A stretch of DNA of 64,000 nt from Enterococcus larvae (GTDB lineage: Bacteria > Bacillota > Bacilli > Lactobacillales > Enterococcaceae), in contig NZ_JAEDXU010000008.1 of NCBI RefSeq assembly GCF_017830045.1, forward strand, positions 169,425 through 233,424, written 5' to 3'. This document shows, piece after piece, positions 1-7,678 of the stretch. Under the pieces are notes generated by a model, which did no database searches, had not been told where the DNA came from, and saw nothing but the letters and a program-made list of their open reading frames with translations. Both the position numbers and the translations under genes were made by a program. Each line of letters starts with the position of its first letter. The first letter of the stretch is position 1.

Positions 1-947
1 AAGACCTTTTCCAATTGTCTTTTAGGAATCGTCGTTCCTTCATTCAACACAGACAGATAGATTTTATCCGTTGATTCAGATATAGTTACTTTTATTGATG
101 AATCAGGATCGCCATAAGACAATGCATTCTTGAAGAGATTATTGAGTACTCGAGCCAGTTGATCACTGTCAGCCTCAACCATTAATGAATCAGGTCCTTC
201 GTATTTCAGCTGCTGATTCTTTTCACTTAGCAGAGGGTATACCTCTTCAGACATTTGCTGAACCAGCAGTACCACATCCATCGTTGTTTTATCCAGATGT
301 ATCTCCTGCATGCTAAAGCGAGTGATATCAAAGAATTCATTGATCAGCTCCTCTAGTCGTCCCGCTTTATCCAATGTAATTTGCAGGAATTTTGCCCGCT
401 GTGCTGGTGTCAGCTCGGGTGAATCGATCAATAGGTTTAAATAGCCAATCACAGAGGCCAGTGGTGTTTTCAAATCATGAGCAAGGTAGGTAATCAGATC
501 CTTTGTTCGTTGTGTCTCCCTCTTAAGCAGCTCTTCATTTTTCATATTCGTGCTTTTGACTTTCAACAGCTCATTGTCTAAAGACAAATCCCCAGTGGTT
601 TTGGACGAGTCCGCCGCACTTAGAAACTCTGGTATGCTTTTCGAAAGCTCTTGTATGCTTGCGTTGATCCTATTTCGGGCAATCAAATAGCTGGTAATTG
701 CTACTGTAACAACAGAAACAACAACTACGGCAACAATAAGCAGCTTGAGAGCACTCAGGCTGACTGTCGTCTCATAGTAGATTTCTCCATTTACTTCAAA
801 ACTTTGATTATACACTAAGAAATCATAGATGAACTGACGAAAAACATCACTGATTCCGCTTTGAATAAACAGAAAGAACAGGAATAGTATACTAAAGCAA
901 ACCAGACCGATTTTAATCAACAGCTTACGATTTTCTACTTTACTCAA
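1..947 (-). CDS. VanS-like sensor histidine kinase (C-terminus beyond window)
   Basis: Membrane sensor kinase that should phosphorylate the regulator encoded just upstream. About 315 residues are visible; the C-terminal ATP-binding end lies beyond base 1. Two membrane segments (about residues 10-30 and 67-90) flank a short outside loop, followed by a linker and a HisKA domain with YLAHDLKTPLAS, phospho-His about 157. The start is a TTG at 945-947 overlapping the regulator's stop by 8 bases; there is no in-frame ATG nearby. The H-box and the following stretch (GYLNLL, ITLDKAGRLEELI) resemble VanS of vancomycin-resistance operons closely, but no resistance genes are visible here, so the signal and output are unknown. 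Confidence 0.88.
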   Translation of the reverse strand, partial: MSKVENRKLLIKIGLVCFSILFLFFLFIQSGISDVFRQFIYDFLVYNQSFEVNGEIYYETTVSLSALKLLIVAVVVVSVVTVAITSYLIARNRINASIQELSKSIPEFLSAADSSKTTGDLSLDNELLKVKSTNMKNEELLKRETQRTKDLITYLAHDLKTPLASVIGYLNLLIDSPELTPAQRAKFLQITLDKAGRLEELINEFFDITRFSMQEIHLDKTTMDVVLLVQQMSEEVYPLLSEKNQQLKYEGPDSLMVEADSDQLARVLNNLFKNALSYGDPDSSIKVTISESTDKIYLSVLNEGTTIPKRQLEKV

Positions 948-1623
948 TTTTATACCCCACTCCCCAGACAGTCTTAATATATTTCGGCTTTTCAACAGAA
1001 TCATTCATTTTCTCTCTCAAATGGCGAATGTGCACCATGATCGTATTATTGGAATTTGTATAATATTTTTCGCCCCAAATCACTCTGAACATCTCTTCAG
1101 AGCTGACTGCTTGTCCTTTATGCTCGCAAAGGAGCTTCAAAATTGAAAACTCCAATGGCGTTAAATAAAGCTCTTCATTATCCAGAAGGACCTTACGGCT
1201 TTCCAAATCCATCAGTAGACCGCGAATAGTCAACACTGAATCAGTTCCTCCGTTATATGTAGTGACTCTGCGCAGCTGAGCCTTCACTCGTGCAATCAGC
1301 TCCAACGGCTTGAAGGGCTTTGTCATGTAATCGTCCGCTCCGATCGTCAAACCGGTAATCTTATCAATTTCTTCCCCTCTGGCAGTCAGCATAATGATTG
1401 GATATGTTTGTGTCTCACGAATTTTCCGACAGATATCGAAGCCATCCATATCCGGCAGCATGACATCGAGGATTGCTAAATCAATTGTTTGATCAACTAA
1501 CTGATCCAACGCTTCTGATCCAGTTTGACAGGCAATAACTTGATAATTTTCGTTCTTTAAATAGTATGTAACTAAATCAGAGATTTCTTTTTCATCCTCA
1601 ACCAATAAAATCGTCGTCATCAT
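940..1623 (-). CDS. VanR-like OmpR-family response regulator
   Basis: DNA-binding response regulator of 227 residues. Receiver domain about 1-120 with acidic pair E9/D10, phospho-acceptor D53 (AILDVMLPD) and the Lys of TKPF; winged-helix domain about 130-227. The C-terminal stretch HIRHLREKMND...KTVWGVGYKIE and the receiver stretch DKITGLTIGADDY are very like VanR of VanA-type operons. I chose ATG at 1623 because AAAGGGG lies 7 bases upstream; the frame extends two codons to a TTG too close to that site. It overlaps the kinase gene and is transcribed first. Genes controlled by the pair are expected beyond the window start. Confidence 0.93.
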   Translation of the reverse strand: MMTTILLVEDEKEISDLVTYYLKNENYQVIACQTGSEALDQLVDQTIDLAILDVMLPDMDGFDICRKIRETQTYPIIMLTARGEEIDKITGLTIGADDYMTKPFKPLELIARVKAQLRRVTTYNGGTDSVLTIRGLLMDLESRKVLLDNEELYLTPLEFSILKLLCEHKGQAVSSEEMFRVIWGEKYYTNSNNTIMVHIRHLREKMNDSVEKPKYIKTVWGVGYKIE

Positions 1624-1794
1624 TTTCAAGCCCCTTTCTCTACTAAGTTTAGCAAACTATGCCAGCCAACTAAAGCTGGAAATACTTAAGATTTCTTCAG
1701 ACTTCTATTAATAGCCAAAACAATAGATGCCCCCAGGCGGCTTCCACTATCAATCCTCCGATGATTGTGGATATAAGTCGTTTCTCATACGTCC

Positions 1795-1842
1795 ATTACA
1801 AAAAAAGAGGAGCTGTGACATCGATAGGCCACAGCTCCTTGA
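1795..1842 (-). terminator. Rho-independent terminator after clpP paralogue
   Basis: Inverted repeat AGGAGCTGTG/CACAGCTCCT with a loop of about 13 bases, followed on the minus strand by a run of T. It lies about 30 bases after the ClpP-like stop codon. Confidence 0.85.
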
Positions 1843-1871
1843 AGCCGAATAAGCAACGGCATCAATTTCTT

Positions 1872-2468
1872 CTATTTTCCTGACTTCACTTCATCGCTTG
1901 ATTTGATGATTTCTGAAACCATTCCATAATTTTTCGCTTCGTCAGCAGACATCCAGAAGTTTCTATCTGTGTCTTTTGCAACTTGTTCATAAGTCTGACC
2001 TGTTGCTTCAGCGATCATGCGGTTTACACGTTCTCTCATCCTTACGATTTCTTTTGCTTCGATTTGGATTTCAGTTCCCTGTCCTTGAACACCGCCGGCA
2101 GGCTGATGGATCATAAAGCGTGTGTTTGGCAAGCAATATCTGTTTTTTGCTTCTGCCGCAAGATAGATTGTCACACCTGCACTAGCAACCCAGCCTGTTC
2201 CGATCATGATAACTTCCGGCTTGATAAACTGGATCATATCATGGATCGTATCGCCTGATTCCACGTGTCCTCCTGGACTGTTTACAAATATCTTGATTGG
2301 TTCATCGCTCATCGATGCCAAAAGGAGTAACTGGGAAGAGACTTCACGAGCCAAATCCTGAGTAACTTCACCATAAATAAGGACGGTGCGCTCCTCCAGC
2401 ATTTTCTTCATAAATAACCCTTGGTCATTCTTTGGTGTATTATCTTGTTCTTCTTCTAAACGGTACAT
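1872..2468 (-). CDS. ClpP-family protease subunit, ClpP1-like, with altered triad
   Basis: Proteolytic subunit of the Clp family, 198 residues, cytosolic. NSPGG (63-67), catalytic Ser96 in GWVASAG and His121 in MIHQPAGG are present. In the third catalytic region the order is DTDRNFWMSADEA: aligned to E. coli ClpP (TERDRF), the catalytic Asp171 position is Asn170. Listeria ClpP1 is known to carry the same Asp-to-Asn change and to depend on ClpP2 in mixed rings. This is therefore probably a second, partner-dependent ClpP rather than the housekeeping enzyme. The start is ATG at 2468: AGGAGG is 9 bases away, whereas the upstream TTG at 2474 would leave only 3. It is transcribed alone from its own promoter. 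Confidence 0.9.
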   Translation of the reverse strand: MYRLEEEQDNTPKNDQGLFMKKMLEERTVLIYGEVTQDLAREVSSQLLLLASMSDEPIKIFVNSPGGHVESGDTIHDMIQFIKPEVIMIGTGWVASAGVTIYLAAEAKNRYCLPNTRFMIHQPAGGVQGQGTEIQIEAKEIVRMRERVNRMIAEATGQTYEQVAKDTDRNFWMSADEAKNYGMVSEIIKSSDEVKSGK

Positions 2469-2529
2469 TTGCAATTACCTCCTGATCATTCAATAAGGAA
2501 TTTCACTTCATTCCTTTACTCACTCTTCT

Positions 2530-2557
2530 ATTCTACCAAAAAGTCAGGATTGTTCAA
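2530..2557 (-). promoter_or_regulatory. Promoter of clpP paralogue
   Basis: On the minus strand TTGAAC (2552-2557), 16-base spacer, TAGAAT (2530-2535). No clear CtsR direct repeat is seen near it. Confidence 0.6.
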
Positions 2558-2841
2558 ACTAAGAAGTGCCTGTAATAGTTCTCTACTGAAATAAAGGAAG
2601 AATAACAGGAATAGAAATAAGACATATTTGTCCGTCACCTCAACCAAACTGTCGTTTTTTATCCTCTACTGTCCGCAAGACTTACAGAAAAATAGATGCT
2701 TGGAACTCTACTACAAGCTCTCAAATACCTCATTCTATTCTTTCTCGTTGGAAAATCTGCCGTGTCTAAAGATCCTTCTTTTCAAGATGAAATAATCACA
2801 AAAATATAAACTAAGCAAGGACTGAGAAAAATCAAGTAGGC

Positions 2842-2884
2842 ACAAGCTGTTTTTGTTTAAAATCAGCTTGTGCCTTTTTTCCTT
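2842..2884. terminator. Hairpin terminator, T-run on plus strand
   Basis: GGCACAAGCTG/CAGCTTGTGCC inverted repeat followed on the plus strand by six T. It sits 3' of the minus-strand signal-peptidase-like gene and could serve it weakly, but the better T-run faces plus-strand transcription, where no protein gene is visible. The rest of 2475-2909 holds only the clpP promoter. Confidence 0.7.
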
Positions 2885-2909
2885 CATCTCATTACAACCA
2901 CATCTATTT

Positions 2910-3716
2910 TTAAAATTTCGTCATTTTATGAAGAGGCAAGATACGCATAGTTACAACACCAATAACGTCGTCTTTGTCGATCAAGCCATAGTAACGACTA
3001 TCACTGGAATACGGACGGTTATCCCCCAGAACAAGATATTGTCCTGATGGAATCTGATGCTCCTTGGTCAATTTGTATAAACTGAAATCATCCGTATAAT
3101 AACTGTTTGAAGCATCCGCCTGTGCAATTGCCTCTGCAATAAATAATTCTTCTTTTTCTTCATTATTCACGTAGAGTCGATCTTGCTTGTAGCTGATATT
3201 CTCGCCCGGTAGACCGATGATCCGGCGAACAGAAATTCCTTTGCCATTCGGTGTCTCGATCGCCACCAGATCAAACCGTCGAATCGTGCGCTGCTTAGAT
3301 ACAAAAACCGTATCACTTGCACCCAATGTCGGCAACATCCCATACCCATCAACCTTCACAATGGAAAAGAAAAACAGGGAGCCCAACCAAATCAACGTAC
3401 CTGTTACAACCAATGCAGCCGCTATTTCGGTGATTAATCGCTGAAATTTCTGTTTCTTCGATTGCTTCTTTTGCTTCATTTTTTTCTTTGATTTTGACTT
3501 TCTTACAGGTGCTGTTTGTCGTTGCTTCATCAGTGGTGAAGCCTTTTCTCTTGTTTTATTAAACTGATTTTGCTGCCTATTTGTTTTTCTTTTTTTCGTC
3601 TTACTTAACGATTTTGAATTATTTTTGTCTTTGCTCTTCCTTGGAGTTCGATCCTTCTGCTTCCCAGACGTATTCGATTTCTTTCGTCGTATCTTCTCAG
3701 CTTGCGCTTGGGTCAT
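2910..3716 (-). CDS. Signal peptidase I-like protein lacking catalytic Ser and Lys
   Basis: Last gene of the WxL locus, 268 residues. A very basic, Lys/Arg/Gln-rich cytoplasmic N-terminus (1-90) is followed by one membrane segment (about 95-120) and an outside S26 fold. The catalytic motif, normally GxSMxPTL, reads VDGYGMLPTL, so Ser is Gly126; the general base, normally in VKRVIGLPG, reads VRRIIGLPG, so Lys is Arg164. The box LVLGDNRPYSSDSRYYG is intact, so the fold is kept while peptidase activity should be absent. S. pyogenes SipA, an inactive signal-peptidase homologue needed for pilus assembly, is a known parallel. A scaffold or chaperone role in WxL surface assembly is inference. ATG at 3716 has GAGG 5 bases upstream; an upstream TTG in frame is less likely. 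Confidence 0.88.
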   Translation of the reverse strand: MTQAQAEKIRRKKSNTSGKQKDRTPRKSKDKNNSKSLSKTKKRKTNRQQNQFNKTREKASPLMKQRQTAPVRKSKSKKKMKQKKQSKKQKFQRLITEIAAALVVTGTLIWLGSLFFFSIVKVDGYGMLPTLGASDTVFVSKQRTIRRFDLVAIETPNGKGISVRRIIGLPGENISYKQDRLYVNNEEKEELFIAEAIAQADASNSYYTDDFSLYKLTKEHQIPSGQYLVLGDNRPYSSDSRYYGLIDKDDVIGVVTMRILPLHKMTKF

Positions 3717-3758
3717 GCAGTCCTCGCTCCCTCCCTCTTTCAACTTTCATGATGCTTC

Positions 3759-4424
3759 TTACTTTTGCTCCTTTAATGAGGCTTCATTGACTGAGAAGGT
3801 TTTAAATACCTCTTTCTGGTTACTTCGTACCTTCGCCAAATCTTCCTTAAAATCAGCCAGCTCTTCCGCATTCGTATAAAATCCTGAATTTCTCGAAGCC
3901 AGATTGATCCCCAAATCCTTCAACGATGAATAATAACGGTTCAACAGCTGCTGATAATCACTGCCTAAACGGTAATCGGCACGTACAACCGCAAAGGTGC
4001 CTAATCGAGAGGCAAGCGTCGTTAAATCACTGCCCAATTCTTCACCGCCTTCACCGCTTTCTGCCAAGGCCAACTGATCCTCAATATCCCCCAGATAATA
4101 ATAGCCTTTCACCATCAGCTCCTGATCCTTCTGGTTCAGATTCGTCGACTGATAGTAGATGGTATAGGCTGAAGCCCCTGCTCCTGCACCCGCTAAAACG
4201 AATAGCAAGAGGGCCCATATCAGGTATTTTCGACGCTTTTTTTCTACTGCTCGTCTCTGGCGCATGAGCCTCTTTCGCTTTTTCTTGTTCTTTGTCCGGA
4301 TTCGCTTCAGCTTTGTCAGCTGGCCTCCAAGCCGCACACGCAGCACGACCAAAAGAATCGTGAACAGAAGAAAAAGGATAGCTGATGCTAACGCAATTAC
4401 TGCAATCCAATCCAACGTTGTCAT
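3759..4424 (-). CDS. WxL-locus two-pass membrane protein, unknown function
   Basis: 221 residues. A membrane segment at about 5-28 leads to a strongly basic cytoplasmic loop (about 35-66), then a second segment at about 68-90 rich in Gly/Ala. The C-terminal 130 residues are predicted outside, helical and charged, without Cys. I recognise no domain. It lies between the WxL-interacting protein (38-base gap) and the inactive signal peptidase (42-base gap), all on the same strand, which suggests a job in export or anchoring of the locus products. GGAGGAG precedes the ATG. Confidence 0.82.
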   Translation of the reverse strand: MTTLDWIAVIALASAILFLLFTILLVVLRVRLGGQLTKLKRIRTKNKKKRKRLMRQRRAVEKKRRKYLIWALLLFVLAGAGAGASAYTIYYQSTNLNQKDQELMVKGYYYLGDIEDQLALAESGEGGEELGSDLTTLASRLGTFAVVRADYRLGSDYQQLLNRYYSSLKDLGINLASRNSGFYTNAEELADFKEDLAKVRSNQKEVFKTFSVNEASLKEQK

Positions 4425-4461
4425 TCTGCTCCTCCTCTCTCATCAAATCTGTCTGTTTCGG

Positions 4462-5550
4462 TTACTTTTTCTTTTTTCTATTTTTCTTACCTTTTTTCTT
4501 CTTACTCTTGCCGGTAAAATGAATGATCAAGAAAATCACAACGACTACTGCCACAACGCCGCCTACGATCATGGCAATCAGCTGCCAATCCAAGCCTTGT
4601 TCCTGTACTAGTCCTACCGCTTCTCGGTTAAACTTATCCGCCTGTTCTTTGGTGATCTCAAAGGGTTCGGTCCATTCCCATTTTTTGTCTCCCATGGTCG
4701 CCACCACATGTGCTCGATACTTTCCTGCCTTCATGGCATCACTGCCCATACTGACAGGGAAATTCAATACTGTATTCGGCGCCATGTTCATGTTCAGTTT
4801 TTTCGCGTCATACAACACCGTATCGCTGGTTTCACCCATGATTTGCGCTTCGACTGTCACACCCTTAAGAGGTGTTGCCGTCACATTCCCCAAATCGATC
4901 ACGATCGAGTTCCGGTAGTTCGGTTGACTGGCATACGCTTTGATAAAAGACATCTCCGGTGCGATTTCTGTGTCATTTTCACTTAAGACCATCCCTACCA
5001 CATAGGCATACTCATTGACGATCATCATGCCTTGATTTTCTTCTGCCTCTGTTTCGTCGGATTGGCGTTGAAGCTGGATACCGCCTAAAATGATGCCGTC
5101 AAAAGAAGCTTCCGGCATCGTGATATCCAATCGTACGGCTTCTTCCGCTCCCGGAGCCAATGTCACCGATTCCGGTCCTTTCACGATATCGGTAAATTCA
5201 TATTTCATTGATTCGTCTGCTTCCAGCTTCGTCGGTCCGTATTCTACAACTCCGTTGGGGTTAGTCCGCGCACCGCTCAAAGTCACATCGACTGTCAGCT
5301 CTTCCTTGCCATGATTCTTCAATAAAATCTCTACAGTCTGTTGTTGTCCTGGAGTCATTCGTAAGTCATAATAGCCGTTTTCACTGATTTGGTTCTCAGG
5401 AAAGATCACTTGATATGTAAAGCCGCTGGCTTCTTCTGCTGCTTGAGAAGTTGCTGTCTCTCCTTCTTCTGCATATGTAGGGGTACTGAAAATAAAACCA
5501 ATGCTTAATACTGCTAATAGAAACACCCACTGTTTGATACGGTTCTTCAT
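4462..5550 (-). CDS. WxL-interacting protein (DUF916/DUF3324)
   Basis: Membrane-anchored surface protein, 362 residues, that in enterococcal WxL loci binds WxL proteins and peptidoglycan. Signal peptide about 1-27 (ending TPTYA), DUF916 beta-sandwich about 45-170, DUF3324 domain about 180-315, then a C-terminal membrane helix (about 325-350) and a Lys-rich cytoplasmic tail. It follows a terminator that separates it from the two WxL genes, so it may be made at a lower level than they are. Family assignment is by overall architecture and motifs such as the Gly/Asn-rich DUF916 core (ILLKNHG, GIILGGIQLQ). Confidence 0.92.
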   Translation of the reverse strand: MKNRIKQWVFLLAVLSIGFIFSTPTYAEEGETATSQAAEEASGFTYQVIFPENQISENGYYDLRMTPGQQQTVEILLKNHGKEELTVDVTLSGARTNPNGVVEYGPTKLEADESMKYEFTDIVKGPESVTLAPGAEEAVRLDITMPEASFDGIILGGIQLQRQSDETEAEENQGMMIVNEYAYVVGMVLSENDTEIAPEMSFIKAYASQPNYRNSIVIDLGNVTATPLKGVTVEAQIMGETSDTVLYDAKKLNMNMAPNTVLNFPVSMGSDAMKAGKYRAHVVATMGDKKWEWTEPFEITKEQADKFNREAVGLVQEQGLDWQLIAMIVGGVVAVVVVIFLIIHFTGKSKKKKGKKNRKKKK

Positions 5551-5567
5551 AAACTGTCCTTCCTCTC

Positions 5568-5610
5568 AAAAAAGACAGGGCACTAATTCGATTGACAAAA
5601 CTAGTGCCCA
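5568..5610 (-). terminator. Internal terminator of WxL operon
   Basis: GGGCACTA/TAGTGCCC inverted repeat (5578-5609) followed on the minus strand by TGTCTTTTTT. It lies between the second WxL gene and the WxL-interacting protein gene; partial read-through would lower expression of the distal three genes. Confidence 0.75.
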
Positions 5611-5651
5611 GTCCATTACTTATTTATTTCTGTATTGCTCCACAAATCAAA

Positions 5652-6461
5652 TTAGTCGATTGGTGTAGTTGCTACAGTCCACAATACTTTACCTGTGAAT
5701 GCAGTAGCTGTTTTCACTGTGTTACCTGGTACGAATAATGAAACTGATCCAGCTTCGATTTTGTTAGCGTCTGTTGCGTTTGGAGTACCTGTTGTATCAT
5801 CAGCTCCGTTTACGCCTGCGCTTGAACCAAATTCAATTGTCCAAGTACCAAAACCTGTTGTTCCGTCAGCTGTACCCATAACGTTTACTGAGTTTCCGCT
5901 TTCGCTCAATACAAAGTTACTTGCAGTTGAACCTAATACTGGTTTTTGAGCGTCATCACCCGCACCATCAATGTAAGGGTTTGTGTAAGTCAATGTTGCA
6001 CCATCTAATACAACGCTTCCTGATGTGAACTGTTGTGTCATTTTAGCTGACAATGTCCATGCAGTACGAGGGTTAGATGAAGAAGCCAAACGTTTGTCAG
6101 TTACTTGTACGTAGTTACCACGAGTACCATCAGAAACGCCGCCTTTTAATACTTCAACTTGTTCTGCAAAGTATGTTTGGTCAGTTGTTACTGCTTTTTG
6201 TGTTTTGAAGTTCAATGCTGTTACCGCATCAACTGCCAATGGTCCGCCATCAGGGTTCACAATAATTGGCTCTTCCGGATCAACTTCTTCGCCTGGGTTT
6301 TCTGGATCGACTGGAGGATTTGTTGTATTATCCTCTTCGTAAGTGATTGTTCCGTTACTTGTTAATTTTGTTGCGTCGCCGTCTTCAGCGAATGCTGCTG
6401 ATGCCGATCCGAATAATACTGTTGCTACTAATGCTGCTGAACATAATGTTTTCAATTTCAT
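5652..6461 (-). CDS. WxL-domain surface protein
   Basis: Secreted cell-wall protein, 269 residues, held non-covalently to peptidoglycan by its WxL domain. Signal peptide about 1-25 (ending AAFA), a short acidic Pro-rich linker (DPENPGEEVDPEEP, about 50-66), then the WxL domain from about 78 to the end. First motif AWTLSAKM; second motif near the C-terminus is LWTVA, a slightly relaxed WxL. AGGAGG stands 8 bases before the ATG, the best ribosome site of the locus, and a terminator follows directly, consistent with high expression. Confidence 0.93.
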   Translation of the reverse strand: MKLKTLCSAALVATVLFGSASAAFAEDGDATKLTSNGTITYEEDNTTNPPVDPENPGEEVDPEEPIIVNPDGGPLAVDAVTALNFKTQKAVTTDQTYFAEQVEVLKGGVSDGTRGNYVQVTDKRLASSSNPRTAWTLSAKMTQQFTSGSVVLDGATLTYTNPYIDGAGDDAQKPVLGSTASNFVLSESGNSVNVMGTADGTTGFGTWTIEFGSSAGVNGADDTTGTPNATDANKIEAGSVSLFVPGNTVKTATAFTGKVLWTVATTPID

Positions 6462-6496
6462 GTGTGTTTCCTCCTAGTATTGTGTGTGTGTTTTAT

Positions 6497-7294
6497 TTAT
6501 GGTAACTCGGCAATGATCCAAGTTAGCACCGTTTGATAGTGTACAGGTTTCTTTTCCACCGAACCGGGTACGAAAAAGGTGATGGCACTGTTCTTGTATA
6601 CCTGCTTGTTGAAGGTCGCATCCATCACGGCATTGCCGCTCTCATCCACCAACGGTGTCAGAGTTGACGCTAAACCAGCGGTATTTTCTTCTGAAGCACC
6701 GAACTCGATCAGCCAAGTGCCGTAACCTGTGCCCTGCTTTGCAGTGGCCACATCATACGTCATCCCGATCTTATCTAATTCGATCACATCCTGTTGAAAG
6801 CTGGGTGCGTACTTTTGATCCATGGTTGAATTTGCCCATGCTTTATCAAAAGATAAGAATGCACCCTTCAAGATGTCTTCAGAATTCTCTACAGAAGTAA
6901 AATTCGTTTCCTGACGAACCTGTAAGGTCCAACCTGCGCCTGTGGCGCGACTGTCCGTTACCTGCACATAATTCCCACGTGCATTGGTGTCGCTGTGAAA
7001 CAGCTGCGCATTGACTTCATACGCCTGATCCTTATCAGATACCCTGTTTCTGCCGAAATCGAGCCTTGGCACAAAGTCCAAGCGGAGATAGCCATCGGTT
7101 GATGGCGTTTCTCCCGGATCAACTGGTGTTCCAGGTTCTTCCGGGTCAACAGTGACCGGAGGAAGTAATCCTGCTTCAAAGATAATATTTCCATTAGAAT
7201 CCAGTTTTTCTGCCTCTGCAAATGCCTGTGTCCCAGATAGAAAAGCAGTCAGAAGTCCGGCTGTACATAACAGCCTAAAGGCTTTTTTCATCAT
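6497..7294 (-). CDS. WxL-domain surface protein
   Basis: Secreted WxL protein of 265 residues. Signal peptide about 1-27 (QAFA), acidic Pro-rich linker DPEEPGTPVDPGETP, then a WxL domain with GWTLQVRQE and a C-terminal LTWIIAELP. It shares layout and the phrase RGNYVQVTDSR with the downstream WxL gene, so the two are probably ancient duplicates. Its ATG overlaps the stop of the FPSTG gene by four bases (ATGA), indicating translational coupling. Confidence 0.93.
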   Translation of the reverse strand: MMKKAFRLLCTAGLLTAFLSGTQAFAEAEKLDSNGNIIFEAGLLPPVTVDPEEPGTPVDPGETPSTDGYLRLDFVPRLDFGRNRVSDKDQAYEVNAQLFHSDTNARGNYVQVTDSRATGAGWTLQVRQETNFTSVENSEDILKGAFLSFDKAWANSTMDQKYAPSFQQDVIELDKIGMTYDVATAKQGTGYGTWLIEFGASEENTAGLASTLTPLVDESGNAVMDATFNKQVYKNSAITFFVPGSVEKKPVHYQTVLTWIIAELP

Positions 7295-7659
7295 GACTCC
7301 CTCTTTTCTTTTCGTTTTTTCATCACGAAGAACAACAAGACAAGAGCAATCACTGCCGCTCCGCTGACCATCAACGAGCGCTGAACGACTTCACCAGTAC
7401 TCGGAAACTTCCCAGCTGGTTTTTGAACTGCAGCCGATGAGGAAGTCGTCGTACTTGTTGGCGGTTCTTCTGTCGAAGAAGCGACTGGAGGTTCGGTTGT
7501 TGAGCTCTCAGAAGGTTCTGTACTGTCTACATAGAACTCGATTACTCCTTGCTGCCCCACCTGACCGCCTTCCATTGCCTTTGCAGACAATGGAACACCA
7601 GTCAGAAATACCCCAACAGAGAGCAGTACAAGATAGTGTAAGAAGTGTTTCTTTTTCAT
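7291..7659 (-). CDS. Small sortase-anchored FPSTG protein
   Basis: 122 residues. Signal peptide about 1-29, a short mature part, a Ser/Thr/Pro/Glu-rich stalk (about 46-85), then the sorting signal FPSTGE, a hydrophobic helix and the basic tail KKRKEKRES. FPxTG is a usual enterococcal variant of LPXTG, so sortase A should link it to the wall. Small LPXTG proteins of this kind are regular members of WxL loci. It lies 19 bases after the large WxL gene and overlaps the next gene by 4 bases. Confidence 0.9.
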   Translation of the reverse strand: MKKKHFLHYLVLLSVGVFLTGVPLSAKAMEGGQVGQQGVIEFYVDSTEPSESSTTEPPVASSTEEPPTSTTTSSSAAVQKPAGKFPSTGEVVQRSLMVSGAAVIALVLLFFVMKKRKEKRES

Positions 7660-7678
7660 TCGTTATACGTCCTCTCTG

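Noticed and set aside
4081..4446. Overlapping 121-codon frame on the minus strand within the two-pass membrane protein gene
   Set aside because: It is an out-of-frame shadow; the 221-residue frame has membrane segments, a ribosome site and operon spacing.
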